Source: Phytopythium helicoides (taxonomy: Eukaryota > Oomycota > Peronosporomycetes > Pythiales > Pythiaceae). Taken from it: a DNA stretch of 64,000 nt. Each line of letters begins with the position of its first letter. Position 1 is the stretch's first letter. The position numbers and the translations under genes are program-made. The DNA lies in NCBI GenBank assembly GCA_024867545.1, contig JANFNE010000026.1:248001-312000 (forward strand), read 5' to 3'. Below are positions 41,755 to 53,608 of this stretch, in pieces. The notes beneath the pieces are model-generated. The model searched no databases and was not told where the DNA came from. It worked only from the letters and a program-made list of their open reading frames with translations.

Positions 41755-44107
41755 CTACTCCTCGTCCGAGGAGAAAGCAAAGTCACCGACCTCGTCCTCG
41801 GCGTCTACGGCCGCGACCGACTTCTTGAACTCCTTCAGCGACATCTTCTTGACCTTGGACACGGTCTCCTCGTCCACCTCGACGCCGCTGCGAGCCTTCT
41901 TGCCCTTCTTGCCCTTCTTCTTGGGCTGCTTCTTCTCCTCCGTGGGCTCTTCGTCCTCGTCCTCAGCGTCCGAAGCATCCGAGTCGTACGGCCGAGCGAC
42001 GTCGTCCTGCGAGCCCTCGGCGCCACTCGACTTGTCGAGCAGGTCCTGCAGTGCCTTGACGTCCTGCTGGCGGAGCTTCTCGACCGCAGCCTCACGCTCC
42101 GACTTGAGGAACGCATCGATCTTGTCCATTTCCTTGGGGCTAATGTCAAGGCCGTTGCGCTTCGTGCGCACCCACTCGGAGCGGCGCTTGATGCTGTCGA
42201 GCAGGCCACGAGTGAGCGACTTCCACTTGGGAACGGCCGCCGTGTCCGCAAACTTGGACAGCGAAAGCTGCAGCGGCACGGCAAACTCGGGGAAGCCGAT
42301 GTGGAACTTGTACACGTCGCACTCGCGCTGCAGCAGCTCGATGAGCTTTGTGAACACCTGGTCGTGCACTCGCTTGTCCTCGAGCGCCGACTTGGACAGC
42401 TTCACGCACAGGTCCAGGTTGAGCTCAACGCGAGCACCGCCACCCGGAGCCTTCTTCTTGTTGCCACCAGTCTTGTGGCCCTTGTACGACGTGCTGAACG
42501 GCTGCAGAGCCAGCATCTCGAGCAGCACGGAGCTCGTGGGGATGAATGCGTTGGTCGCAAACGCGATCTGCTGGAGGAGCTTGACGCAGTGGAAACGCGT
42601 CGGCGCGAACTTGAGCGTGTTGGCAAGACGCGCGACGGCGAACAGAAGCTGACACAGCGGGTACACGAGCGGCTGAAGCTGCTCAGCATCCGGGTATGCA
42701 CACACGACGGCCGTCCACACGCGCAGCTGGTTGACAAACTGCCAGTTGAGCACAGCCTGGAAGCCTCAGGCGCTCGGCGAGACGATCGTCTTGCGGATCG
42801 CGATGGCCAGCTGACGGATGTAGATGAACGCGTGCTGGTACGAGCTAGCCATATCCAGGCCGTAGAGCTCAACAACACAGTTGCCGAGCAGCACATGGTG
42901 TGGCAGCGTCGTCTCGTTCGTGAACTTGGTGTTGCGAACGTATGTGATAAGCAGGCCCTTCAGGCACGTCTCGAGGAATGGGAACGGCATCTGCAGTGCC
43001 ATGTCGCGGATGCGCACGAACGCCAGCATGCAGACATTCGCGTTCAGCGACTTGGCCCAGAGCTTGAGCAGCGCCTTGAGCAGGCGACGCGCCGTCTTGG
43101 GGCACGGAGTCACGAACTGAATGTACACGGCAAGCTCGCGCAGCACGAACTGTTGGATATCCTGGCCCGTGGTCTGCTCGAGCAGGTAGCACACGCAGTT
43201 GAAGAAGCGGCGAATGACCAGCGCGTGCTTCTTCCACTTGCGCTCGTCTACCTTGGCCTTTTGCGACGCGTCCGCAGCGCCGACCAGAGCCGTCAAGGTC
43301 ACGTGCGTCTTGCGGAACACGTTCAGCATCAGCCGGTTGTACACGGCGCTGCTCTGGATATCGTACATGATCTCGCCCGACTTGCTCACGTCCGCGGCAT
43401 CGCTGGAGCGGCACGCGTCGCTGAAGATCTTCATGAGGCGGCGCAGTCCGCCAGCCGACTGGCCCTCAAAGCACTCCTTCTCCGCCTTGGCGAGCAGCGC
43501 CATGGTCACCTGGGTGCGGCCGGCAGCCGGCTCCTCAGTCTCCGCTTCCGCCTGCTCCTCCTCCTTGTCCATCGGAGCGTCGGCGTTTCCAGCGTCATCG
43601 TCATCATCGTCGTCGTCATTCTCCTCCGGCTGCTCGTCGTCGTCGTCGTCGTCGAACTTGGGCAGGCCGGCCATGTAGCGCGGGTCGAGCGCCGACTCGT
43701 CCTCCTCCTCGCTGCTCTCTCCGTCGTCTTCCGCGCCCATCTTGCGCTCAAAGGACCCAGCAAACGCGGCGTCCTCGCCGTCGCTGCCGTCGTCGCTGGT
43801 GGCGTCGTCGGCTCCCATGTCGGCGTCCGGCTCGGGCCTCGTCGCCCGAGTCGAGGAACTCGGCGTTCAGGAAGTCGTCGACGTCCATGTCGTCCAGCAT
43901 GTCGTCCTCATGCTTGGCGGCGGCCGCGCCCGCCGAGGCCGCGGCGTCCGCGCGGGGCTTGCGCGCCGGCGCGTCGCTGTTGCGCTCGAAGCGGTTCTTC
44001 TTCTTGTTCTTGAGCGCCTGGAACTTCTTCTTGGCGTTGCGCTGCTTGAGCTTCTGCTGCAGGTGGCCCTTGGCGATGAACTTGGCCTTCTTCTTGCTCG
44101 CGCCCAT
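41755..44107 (-). CDS. NOC2: nucleolar complex protein 2 (Noc2), 60S ribosome biogenesis
   Basis: ~784 aa from the ATG at 44107 (MGASKKKAKFIAKG). Basic N-terminus, acidic Asp/Glu-rich region (~100-200), then the Noc2 HEAT-like domain (~270-640; RFHCVKLLQQIAFATNAFIP, LNWQFVNQLRVWTAV) and a Lys/acidic tail. Noc2 pairs with Noc1/Noc3 to move pre-60S particles from nucleolus to nucleoplasm. Two lesions: an extra C at 43834-43836 shifts frame between LDSGDEA and EPDADMGADD; and an in-frame TGA at 42766-42768 lies between KTIVSPSA and GFQAVLNWQF with no frame change. Since the gene is single and expected to be essential, both are more likely sequence errors than pseudogenisation. Confidence 0.85.
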
Positions 44108-44500
44108 GCTGCGTCGAGAGCTGCGGCTGCGTCGAGTGCTGCTGCAAGTTGGGCCTGGATGGGCGGCAATGGCTCGCGCGGTGGCGCTTTTGGCTGGTGG
44201 CAGGCAAGCGGGTTCGTAACCGGTTGTGTTTTTTGTTAGGAACGTGTAACAGCTAGATGTCCCGCCCCTCTCTTTCTGCATATATCAACCTATCTTACAT
44301 CATACCGGCGCAAATCATGTCAGAAGCGGTGAACAGGCACTCATTCGAAATAGAATCTTAATATTTTCATCCAATCAATACTCTTCTTTCACAAATCCAG
44401 CCAATCACCATCGCGCGTTCTAGATCCGTCCGGTAGCCGTTCCGCGGGCATCACGTCGCGTCGCGCTCCGCGTAAAAGTCGTCTCTGCCACATGGCGCCC

Positions 44501-44570
44501 CTCCAACCCCCGCCAACCCCCTCCAACCCCCCTCAACCCCCTCCAACCCCCGCTAACCCCCGTGAACCCA
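44501..44570. repeat. 10-bp tandem repeat (CTCCAACCCC), seven units
   Basis: Seven consecutive decamers of consensus CYYCAACCCC (units 1, 3 and 5 identical), ~200 bp upstream of the kinase start codon. Pyrimidine-only apart from AA, so strongly strand-asymmetric. Confidence 0.9.
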
Positions 44571-44768
44571 CGCTCCGCTTCTTCGTGGCCCTCGTTCGAG
44601 CCGTCTGCTTCCTTCCCGCCAGGTGGTCACGGTCGCCATACAATCAGTCGCCATACACTGCAACCCCAAGCCGCGCTTGTTACTGCCTCCATTACGCCAC
44701 CAAAGGGCAACCTTTCCCCTCCGAGACAGGCGCAGTCGGCAACTCGCCTCCAACCCAACGCGTCAACC

Positions 44769-46182
44769 ATGGGCGCGTCCCTCGTCAAGAGCTGCTTCGC
44801 TGGCCAGCCCGCCGCCGACCTCGCCGCCCACCGAGAGGCGCGGCGCCGCTACGAGCGCCACACGCTGCTGCAGGCGCGCGAGGAGCACCCGCGCAGGCTC
44901 AGCGCGCGCGAAGGCCCCGCGACGCCCATCGGCGCCAAGAAGCGCGCGAGTCGGGAGGCCGTCGAGCTCCCGCGCACCGCCGTGCGCCTCTCGCAGCTGC
45001 GCGCCGGCCGAGAGCCCGAGCCGGAGACGCCGCCCGTGCCCATCGTCGGCCGCCGACGCGAGCGCAGCGGGAGGAAGAACGCCAGGATGAATGTGTGCGC
45101 GTCGCTTTCCCCGAGCGAGTCGGCGGCCCTGACGGCCTCCGAGAGCTCATTTGGGGACGACAGCTCGATGGTGATGGCGGCCTCGATCCCGCAGCATTAC
45201 GCCAGCCCCGTCGCGGACGGGAGGGCCTTGGCGCCCTCCCCCGCGAGCTTCCGCGCGCTCCTCCCACAGGTAAATATCTCAGCCTTTTTTTTTTTTTTTT
45301 TTTCTTCTCCATGTTGTGGAGCGGGAGGTGACGCGACTTTCTTTTCTTGGCAGGACTATGTGCTTGAGTGCGTTGTCGGCAGGGGCACGACGTCCACGTG
45401 CTACAGGTGCACGCGGCGCTCGGACGGCAGGCGGTTCGCTTGCAAGATCATCGAGAAGCGCCGCCTGGCGTCGTCGCCTCGCAAGCGCGCAGAGATCGCC
45501 CTGCAGCTGCGCCGAGAGGTCGAAGTTCTCCGCTGCGTGGACCATCCCAACATCGCCAAGCTCGAGGAGGCCTTTGAGAACGACTCGTTCCTCATCCTCG
45601 TCATGGAGCTGCTCGAGGGCGGAGAGCTCTTTGACGCCATCGTCGAGAAGGGGCCGCTTCTCGGAGCCCGAGGCCATCCACGTCGCCCGCTCCGTGCTCT
45701 CCGCCATCAAGCACATGCACCAGCGCGGCATCGTGCACCGTGACCTGAAACCTGAGAACATGCTGCTGGCGGTCTCCCGCAAGCGCCGCACCGGCGCCGG
45801 TCCTGGCATGATGGTCAAGATCATCGATTTTGGCTTTGCAAAGGTCCTGGAGAACGGCGCGACCTCGTCGTCGTTTCTCGGTACCGGTGGCTACTTGGCT
45901 CCCGAGATCCTGCTTCACCAGCCGTACACCACGTCCGTCGACATGTGGTCTTTTGGCGTGCTGGTCTATTTGCTGCTCTGCGGTCGCCTCCCGTTCGCGG
46001 CCACGACGCAGCTGCGACCCAACCAGAGAGTTGCGAGCCTCTTCAAGCTCACATTCCCCCGCAAGTACTGGCACGGCGTGAGCCCGCTCGCCATGGACTT
46101 CCTCCAGCGAGTGTTGATGCTGAACCCGTCGGCGCGCCTCACAGCGTCCGAGGCGCTCAAGCACCCGTGGCTACGGATGTAA
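44769..46182 (+). CDS. CaMK-type serine/threonine protein kinase
   Basis: Two exons, 44769-45269 and 45354-46182, joined over an 84 bp GT-AG intron (gtaaatatc ... ttggcag) containing a T-run. Product ~442 aa. N-terminus MGASLVKSC has Gly2 and Cys9, compatible with N-myristoylation and palmitoylation. Arg/Ala-rich and Ser-rich region to ~165. Kinase domain ~170-440: VVGRGTTSTC Gly loop, ACKII lysine, HRDLKPENML, DFGFA, GTGGYLAPE and the typical HPWLRM end, all intact. Closest to Ca/calmodulin-dependent/PSK-type kinases; no EF-hands, and no calmodulin site I can define. An extra G in GGGG at 45650-45653 breaks the frame between DAIVEKG and RFSEPEAIHV; correcting it gives the usual subdomain V spacing. 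Confidence 0.85.
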
Positions 46183-46419
46183 ACGTCCATGAGTTGTTAC
46201 CAAGCGCACTACCTCGACCTTGCCTGCTCAAGTTTGAAGCAGGGCAGAATCGTGCGGCTGCTCCACTAGATAGATTGTTAGTTAGGACTGCGGGCAAGAT
46301 CCGGCCGGCGAGCTCCAAGCAGAGCGGCGCCGGCCTCGTGATACCAAGTACGCGCCCTTCGTGCGGCGCGAGTATATTTATGAAAACGAGACGGATGTTA
46401 GCCCGAGCAGAGTAGCCTC
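46183..46419. other. convergent intergenic spacer
   Basis: 237 bp between the kinase and ABC transporter 3' ends; no feature recognised. Confidence 0.4.
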
Positions 46420-49400
46420 TCAGCGCTTCTGGTGGTTGATGAAGCGCAGCGACAGCAAGGCAAGCAGGCGGAACACAACGATGAGCACGCCAAGGATGAC
46501 GAGATTGCGGAAAATGTCTCCGTGGCGCATGTCGAACGTGCCCTCGACGTACTGCTGCATGGTCACGCCGTCTGCGTACTGCGGTGGAGCTCCAGAGATG
46601 TCGAGGCATCCGAGAGGCGTCTTGCCTCCATCGTTCGGGTCAAAGTCGTCGGGGCAGTTGGCTAGCACAAGAGCTGCGAGCACGGCGATGCTGTACGTTG
46701 GCGGAGACGCGTAGTGGATCCATTGGTAACCTGTCGGAATCGAGCCCGACGGAGGGTTGAAGCCAGGCGAACAAAATGAAGATGGAGCTCAGCAGTGCAC
46801 CAAGCGTGGTCGCCACAGCGTCACTCGGCGTCGCGTACACGAGCAGCTGGCCAAGGTACACAAACTGCAGCCCGTTGAGCGCGAGCACGAGCGTGTACGC
46901 GACGAAAGTGACAAGCGAATCATTGGTGAGGAAGCCGACGCTAGGGAGCACGACGGCCGTAAGCATCAGGCTTGAGAGCACAACGTACGGGATCTCAGCG
47001 ATCGTGCCGGCCACAAAGTACCAGAGAGCGTTGTACGTCTGCGCTGCTCGCTCGCGGTAGTAGGACGCGCGCTCCTCTGACACGACAGGCATGACACTGT
47101 TGAAGCCGATGATGCCCGAGAAGACGGTGCTGATGAAGACAAGACCGACGGCAGCGTTGGCGCCTGCGTATGTGCTGAAGTCGGTGCCCTGGTAGATGGC
47201 GGAGAAAATAGCGCCGAGAAGCACATTCACCATGAGCCGTGTCAAATTGTAAGTTGGCGTGCGCCAGTACAAGCGGAAGAAGCGGCGCACACAAAAGTTG
47301 GAATTGCACACGCCCACGCGAGGCCCGCTTGCGGCCGAACTTGAGCTCGGGAGATCGGGGGAAGGCCGAAGCACACCGTCTTGATCTAGATCCTCCTCCA
47401 TAAGCGTGCGTTGATCGCTGCTGTCGAAGACGTCGGCAAAATCAGCTTGTTCTACGGCTGTATTACCAACTCCAGCGCCAATACACTCGAGCATCCAAGT
47501 GGCTGGGTTGTAGCCTGGCTTGATCGGGTCCACACCAGGGATACTCTCGAAGTAGTTGATAAGCTTCTGTCGATTCTTGCCCAAGCTCGCCGAAGAAAAC
47601 CATGCGGCCACCACGACGAAGTAGCAGCAAGGAGTCAAACAACTCAAACACCTCGGAGCTTGGTTGATGAATGGTGCAGACGATCGTGCGACCAGTGTTG
47701 GCAATCTTGCGCACCCCACTCATGATGAGCTTGGCCGAACGTGCGTCGAGTCCACTCGTGGGTTCATCCATGAAAAGCACGCTTGGCTGAGCTGCAAGCT
47801 CTACGCCAATAGTAATTCGCTTCATCTGCTCCGTGGATGATCCCCTAATAATCTTGTCGGCGATCGGCTCCAATTCCAACAACTCAATGCACTCACGAAC
47901 GGATGCTCGCTTCTCTGCGTCCGATACGCGTGCGTCCTGGCGAAGGAAGGCCGAGAAAGTGAGCGCTTCGCGCACTGTCGCTGACTCCGAGTGATATCCA
48001 TTTGCTCGCAGTATCCAGTGCAGCGTCGGACAGCAAGGTCCGTCGCGGGGTATCCATTTAGAAGAATCTTGCCACGAATGCGTCCTCCAGTCTTCCGACC
48101 TGCGATCACATCCATCAGAGTCGTCTTACCGGCACCAGAGGAACCCATTAGCGCCGTCATTGTTCCTGGCAGAGCAAAGCCCGAGACACCCTTAAGCAGA
48201 TCAATCTCTTCGTTGTTGTTAGCACCAGGGAGCGGCACCGAGTACCACAAGTCGTGAAATGCGAGAACGACTGGGATAACTGCGCGTGGGGATTCGTGAA
48301 CGTGGACGGCAACAGGCGGCGGAGTGCCTGGTGCTCTTTGGTCTCCATCATCCACCGGCGGTGTCCCTGGTGCCAGCACGTACGCTCCGTCGTCGGCGTC
48401 GTCGCCATTAGCTGCCACGTCCATTTCAACTTGAATCGCTGAAATGTTCTCTGGCCCTTCGTATCGCTTGAATTCGAGCGCCAAGTACGAAATCATCACG
48501 AGCACAACGTAACCGGCAGCGAAGTAGATCCATGCGTAGTAAATCCACTGCACACCAGTCGGAAGGTCGAACAACTTGAGGCTGTACGTTCCCATGGTCT
48601 CGTTGAAACGCTTGCAGTAGTTAACACCATCAAACTCGCACACTGCGAACTTTGGCGCTCGGTACTGGTTGATACTGAGTGCGCGGATTGTCCAAGCGAG
48701 AGGATCGATCCAGTACAGCCAGATGAAATAGTCGGGCATGGCACTCTCGGTCATGAGGAAACCACCGAAGATGAAGAAGAAAAGAATGCACATCATCATG
48801 ACTGGCTGAGCGATGGTGATGTTTGGTGAGACGCACGAAATGCAAAAGAAGAAGGCTGCGAACCAAAGCTGGCAAAAGAATAGCGTCACAAGGAAGACGA
48901 GGAAGCGATCCAGCAGCGCCACATAGCCACCCATCCAGTACACTATGGCCCCAAAAATGACAGTCTCGCCGATGATGAGCGGGATCTGACTCAACGAAGC
49001 CGCCAAAACGTACGCCGACGACCGGAAGAAATTAGCTCCACGCTGCTTGTAGAAGATTGAGCGCGCTGTCATGTAGATCGGCATTTGGGCAGCTTGGCCC
49101 ATGGACAAGAAAATGGCGGAGGAGAAGAGCAGTCCAAGCATGAGCTGTGGGCTAGTCTCGTCCATATTCCAGAACGTCGAACCGTACAGCAATCCCATGA
49201 CGACGACCATGACATACCGGGCGATAATGAAAGCTCGGTTGCGAGCATTGAGCAGCACCTGGCGAGCCTAGTAGAGTTTGCAAATCTTGCGCGAATGTTT
49301 GAGCAAATTGTGTTCGATCACATAGTGTGCTGGATGGGAGTAGTGGGGTGTCCAAATGCTGCAGCGTGCTGTGGAAGATGGTTGAGGATCGGAAGCGGTT

Positions 49401-50726
49401 GGCAAAGTCTTCGCTTGTGAACGGAACGCTCGAGGACGAAGTTGACACGTACGCGGCTTGCTTGTCGGTGCCGAGGTCGAGCAAGAAGTCAGCTACATCT
49501 TTCGAGGCGGGCAAGTAAACCCCATGGCTTCGAAGTAAGGAAGTGCGTGCTCTCGCGGGCCATGGTACATGATGTGTCCGTCATTGAGTAGCTAGCACGT
49601 CGTCGAAAAGATCGAAGACTTCGGGCGGAGGCTGCAGCAAGGAGACAACCACATTCGCCCTGAAGTTCGAGCCACTGAACGGAGCGAGCTCACAATATCA
49701 AACGTTGACGCAGCGTCAAGGCCCCGTGCTGATCTCGTCAAGTAGCATGACTCGCTTCCGACCAAATCCCATCTCTCCCGTCGTCACGCGCTTGCGCTCT
49801 CCACCCGATACTCCGCGCAGCATGGCATTGCCAACGATTGTATCTTTTGCCCGCTCGAGTCCTAGCGTTCGGACTCGTAACTCAGGAGCAAACGCATGGT
49901 GTGCGTTCATGACTCGAACTGCACGCTCGTGCTTCTCGGGTGAGCAGTTTTTCATGGCCTCGATAACCCACGGCTCGAGCTTTGGACCCGAGCAGCACTT
50001 ATGCGCGAACCGAAAGTTCTCGAGCACTGTCATAGTCGGATAGTGGTTGTCCTTCTGGTCCGTGTAGCCCACGAGCCGTGGCAGACGGTCGAGCACGTCC
50101 GCACGGTCCATGTCGTTGTACTTGATATCACCCGAGAGAGATATCGTACAGTCCATTGGAAATCGGCCGCTCAACACCTTCATGAGTGCGGACTTGCCGG
50201 ATCCAGGTTGACCAAGTACGAGCGTGATCCGGGCAGGCTTGAAGACACCAGTAATGCCGCGGAGGATCTCCTTTTCAGCGTCTGCTTGTTTGTTGCAAAT
50301 ACGACCAAGAGCCTGGCGGAACGGAGTGATCAGTGTCGGCACTTGGGCTTTGGCTTTGTCTGTCGACGAAGTGGCAACGACAGGGAGTTTAGCAGCAATG
50401 CGGAGGTCTCGAAATCGGATCTCGACGCTTGGAATGGGGGCTCCCAATGCGTCCTCGACAGCCGTTGCGAGGTTCTCGTGCATCTTGAAGACGCCGCCAG
50501 CCAGCAATGCGTCCGGAGACGATACATCTTCATAGACGGCGAACTTGGACCCGATACGACGAAAGCTCTTGCCATGGGAAGCCTCACTCACAGAGCTGTC
50601 TCGTCGCGAGCTGAACTTGGGCAAGCGGTAGGTCGATGCCTTGGCCGACAGAAGCTGCTCCGGTGCGATGTCGTTCGCTTCAGCGGCCTCATCGGCCGCA
50701 TCTCGCAGCAGCTCCTCTTGATCCAT
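46420..50726 (-). pseudogene. full-size ABCG/PDR transporter, multiply frameshifted
   Basis: Colinear with a complete PDR transporter (~1430 aa): NBD1 with Walker A GQPGSGKSALMKV, VSGGERKR signature and VMLLDE Walker B; first six-span membrane domain (MVVVMGLLYGSTFWNMDE, GGFLMTESAMPDYF); NBD2 with GSSGAGKTTLMDVIAGRKTG, MKRITIGVELAAQPS, LFMDEPTSGLDARS; second membrane domain ending RFINHQKR. The frame changes about eight times: ~49722 (CCCC), ~49660, ~49590, ~49500, ~49265, ~47992, ~47580 and ~46760; five fall within 460 bp. Every domain is intact between breaks and no large deletion is seen. It may be a recent pseudogene or an intact gene read through poor sequence. PDR pumps export lipids and drugs. 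Divergent from DHCR7, 583 bp apart. Confidence 0.75.
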
Positions 50727-51309
50727 CCCTGTCGACGTCGTCTAAGGCTCTCGTCAAGTCTCGGAATGGATGGCGCTCGTCGAGGCGTCTCCTCGAAGCT
50801 GAAACGAGCCCTCAGGGCTCATTCATGCATCCGTTTCTTCATGAGGCGTCGGGTTAGACCGTCGCGGTCGGTTGGTTGATAGTCCGCCACGAATGCAACG
50901 AACGCCATGTCCCTTCATGCGCGTCGAGTGAGCTTGGTCACGTGACGCAGACCTGGAGTGGTTTCGAGTGAGTTGTGCGGCGATCATGATTTCTCCTGTG
51001 GGCCATAATCATCGAGTGGCATCAACAGAAACGCGCCATTCCCATGACCAGGACCATGATGACCATGAGCTCGTCTACGGCATGGGCACGCCTGCCACTG
51101 ACGAGTCCAAAGTGATTGGCAGTGTCGTCCCACGGTCACTCCAAAGAACTTGAAGTCGGTATGCAGCCAGTCAGTTGATTATCGAATGCCTCGTCCGTCG
51201 CGATTACCAGGATCCGCTGTTGAGCTCTCTGGACTCGGCACCACTCGAGCTTCTCCTGCGGCACCGACAAGCGCCTGCTCCTCCTCTCGAGCTCCTCAGT
51301 CACCTCGTT
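50727..51309. other. divergent promoter region between ABCG and DHCR7
   Basis: 583 bp between two divergent starts. Candidate initiator-like sequences on the plus strand include GGCTCATTCATGCATCC (~50816) and CGCCATTCCCATGACC (~51034). No other feature recognised. Confidence 0.35.
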
Positions 51310-52684
51310 ATGTGGTCCAACAAGTCGGGCGAGTCGCTCGGCCTGCTGCCGGGTCGCCGCACGCTCGGGCCGCTATTCCTCATGACAGCGACGCCCGTCA
51401 CGGCCACGCTGCTCACCCACGTGTTCGTCCGCCATGGGGGCTCGCTCAACTCGTTTCTGGACGCCAACGAGTCGCTGGAAGATATTTGGCCGACGCCGTT
51501 CGACCCCACAGCTTGGAAGCTCATCGCCGCCTTCATGGGCACGCAGCTCGTTCTCATGCGAGTTGTGCCGGGCAAGACGTCGTATGGACCCGTGACACCA
51601 GCGGGAAACGTGCCGGTGTACAAGAGCAACGGGTTCCAGTGCTTTGCATTGTCGGTCGCGCTCTTCCTGGCGGGAGCGTTCGGCTTTGAGCTCTACAACG
51701 GAGGAGTCGTGTTCGACCACCTGCCGCAGATCATCTCGGCGCTCAACGTGTTCAGCTTCGGCTTCTGTCTCATGCTGTACATCAAGGGGGCGTTCCTTTG
51801 GCCGTCGTCGACGGACTGCGGCGTATCGGGCAATCCGGTGTTCGACTTCTACTGGGGCACGGAGCTGTACCCGCGCGTGCTCGGCTGGGACGTTAAGCTG
51901 TTCACCAACTGCCGCTGCGGCTTGATGTTCTGGGCCATCGGGACCATCTCGTACGCGTGCAAGCAGCGCGAGCTGTTCGGGTACGTGAGCGACTCGATGC
52001 TCGTCAGCGTGGGGCTGCAGCTCGTGTACGTGGCCAAGTTCTTCTGGTGGGAGGCTGGCTACATGCGCAGCATCGACATCATGCACGACCGCGCCGGCTA
52101 CTACCTCTGCTGGGGCTGCCTCGTGTGGGTGCCTTCGGTCTACACCTCGCAGGCCATGTATCTCGTGCGCAACCCCATCCAGCTGGGACTCCCGCTCGCT
52201 TCGACCATCTTCCTCGCTGGCGTCCTCATGGGTAAGCGAGTTGTCTAGCGACTACTTCATGGTCTCTCTCGTCTAAAACTCTATTGTTGCGTCGCTAGTC
52301 TGGATCAACTACGACGCCGATCGCCAGCGCCAGGAATTCCGCGCAACCGAGGGCAAGGCGAGCGTGTGGGGCCGCCAGCCCGAGTTCATCGTGGCGCAGT
52401 ACGTGACCGAGGGCGGCGAGAAGAAGCAGAGCCTGCTGCTGACGAGCGGCTGGTGGGGACTCGCGCGCCACTTCCACTACGTGCCCGAGATCCTCGCGGC
52501 GCTCTTCTGGACGCTGCCAGCACTCGCCTCCAGCGCCGCGCCATACTTCTACGTGGTTTACCTGACGCTGCTGCTCACGGACCGCGCCTTCCGCGACGAC
52601 GCTCGCTGCGCTCACAAGTACGGCAAGGACTGGCCCAAGTACTGCGCTCGCGTGCCGTCGCTCATTGTTCCTGGCGTGCTGTAG
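51310..52684 (+). CDS. DHCR7: 7-dehydrocholesterol reductase (sterol C7 reductase)
   Basis: Exons 51310-52231 and 52299-52684 around a 67 bp intron (gtaagc ... gctag); 435 aa. NADPH-dependent reduction of the sterol delta-7 bond in the ER. Multi-span membrane protein of the ERG4/ERG24 family: GTELYPRVLGWDVKLF, ACKQRELFGYVSDSML, KFFWWEAGYMRSIDIMHD (human DHCR7 has a similar TIDICHD block), GWWGLARHFHYV, and C-terminal HKYGKDWPKYCARVPSLIVP. The CKQREL and IDIMHD blocks favour DHCR7 over the C14 reductase. Start chosen at MWSNKSGESLG; the frame extends upstream without similarity. Oomycetes of this group cannot make sterols de novo but keep DHCR7, presumably to modify acquired sterols. The 3' exon is duplicated at 56093. 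Confidence 0.9.
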
Positions 52685-52832
52685 CTACCAGAGCCGAAGC
52701 GTTCTAGGCTGGAGGCGAACTACATACATTGATAACATGAAAAGCCTATAACAACACTAGGGCCGTGCAGGAAGGAGCGTTGGAAGCAGATACTCGCCGT
52801 GGTCGAGTGCGAGGGCGTGGAGAGCGAGCAGC

Positions 52833-53519
52833 TCACCAGTCGAACTGGAACATGCGCGAGTTCTCGAACACCTCGGGCAGCGCGTTGAGCTGCGCACGGA
52901 CGTCGCGCGTGGCCTTGGTCTGTCCGGAGAAGAACTGCGAGCCCTTCTGGAGGCTAAGGTCGCAGCGGTAGCTGATCTCCAGCTGGCGCTCCACGAGCTC
53001 CTGCTGCATGAGCTCGAGCAGCTCGCGCCGCTTCTCGTCCATCTGCTGGAGCTGCTGCGGCACCGACGAGCCCCGGACGAGCACCTTGAGCTCCTTCTTG
53101 TCGTTGCTGAAGCTCGCGACGACCAAGCGGCGCCGCAGTGCTACACGCAGCTCGGTCTCCGCTCGGACCCACTCCTTGACCAGAGCTCCGCGAGCCACAC
53201 GCTTGCGGTCGCGGTAGTCCTTCTCATAACAGCGCTGCTTGGTCTTGCGGCGCTCCTTGCTCGACATCCTGGGCTCGAGCCCGATCGACAGCCTGCTAAA
53301 AGGCTCGACTGGCGGAAGTGGCGTCATGCCGGACTCGGTGAAGAGCTCCTGGAATGGCTGTGTGTCATGGCTCACGTCATTGAGCAGGTCGACGGCCATG
53401 GCCTCGACCTGCTGCTGACTGAGGTCCATGATCGGGAACAGCAGCAGCTCCTCGAACAGCAGCGGCTCGGGCTTGACGGCGGACCAGTCGAGCGGCGCGG
53501 TGGGCGGGGAGCAGTCCAT
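52833..53519 (-). CDS. bZIP-like regulator, duplicate A
   Basis: 228 aa from the ATG at 53519 (MDCSPPTAPLDW), supported by a well-formed Inr/FPR 45 bp upstream; an upstream in-frame ATG at 53594 would place the initiator inside coding. Acidic/Leu-rich N-terminal half (LLFEELLLFPIMDLSQQQ) that could activate transcription. Then a basic region MSSKERRKTKQRCYEKDYRDRKR (~82-104) running into a long helix with Leu/Val heptads (LVKEWVRAETELRVALRRRL), resembling divergent oomycete bZIPs in which the invariant Asn is absent. C-terminal helical part ends ENSRMFQFDW. Tail-to-tail with DHCR7. Family assignment moderate; sequence-specific binding is inferred. Confidence 0.75.
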   Translation of the reverse strand: MDCSPPTAPLDWSAVKPEPLLFEELLLFPIMDLSQQQVEAMAVDLLNDVSHDTQPFQELFTESGMTPLPPVEPFSRLSIGLEPRMSSKERRKTKQRCYEKDYRDRKRVARGALVKEWVRAETELRVALRRRLVVASFSNDKKELKVLVRGSSVPQQLQQMDEKRRELLELMQQELVERQLEISYRCDLSLQKGSQFFSGQTKATRDVRAQLNALPEVFENSRMFQFDW

Positions 53520-53560
53520 TTGAGAAGTGAGAACTGGCAGGCGCTTGGGCTCGAGGCGGA

Positions 53561-53578
53561 GGATTGAGGAATGAGAAG
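53561..53578 (-). promoter_or_regulatory. Inr + FPR core promoter of bZIP-like duplicate A
   Basis: Minus strand CTTCTCATTCCTCAATCC: initiator TCTCATTCC followed directly by a CAATCC flanking-promoter-like part, 42-60 bp upstream of the ATG at 53519. Conserved in the duplicate at 57242. Confidence 0.6.
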
Positions 53579-53608
53579 AGCGCGGCCTCGTCAAGCCGAT
53601 CTTGCAGC

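Noticed and set aside
42766..42768. TGA in Noc2 as a selenocysteine codon
   Set aside because: Noc2 is not a selenoprotein family, the position is not a conserved Cys, and no SECIS element was recognised.
42301..44013. 570-codon open frame on the plus strand
   Set aside because: Antisense to Noc2; Leu/Arg/Val-rich shadow of the GC-rich coding strand with no recognisable domain.
44501..44570. Telomere-like or CRISPR-like array
   Set aside because: The unit is 10 bp without spacers and differs from TTTAGGG-type telomere repeats; the window is eukaryotic and interstitial.
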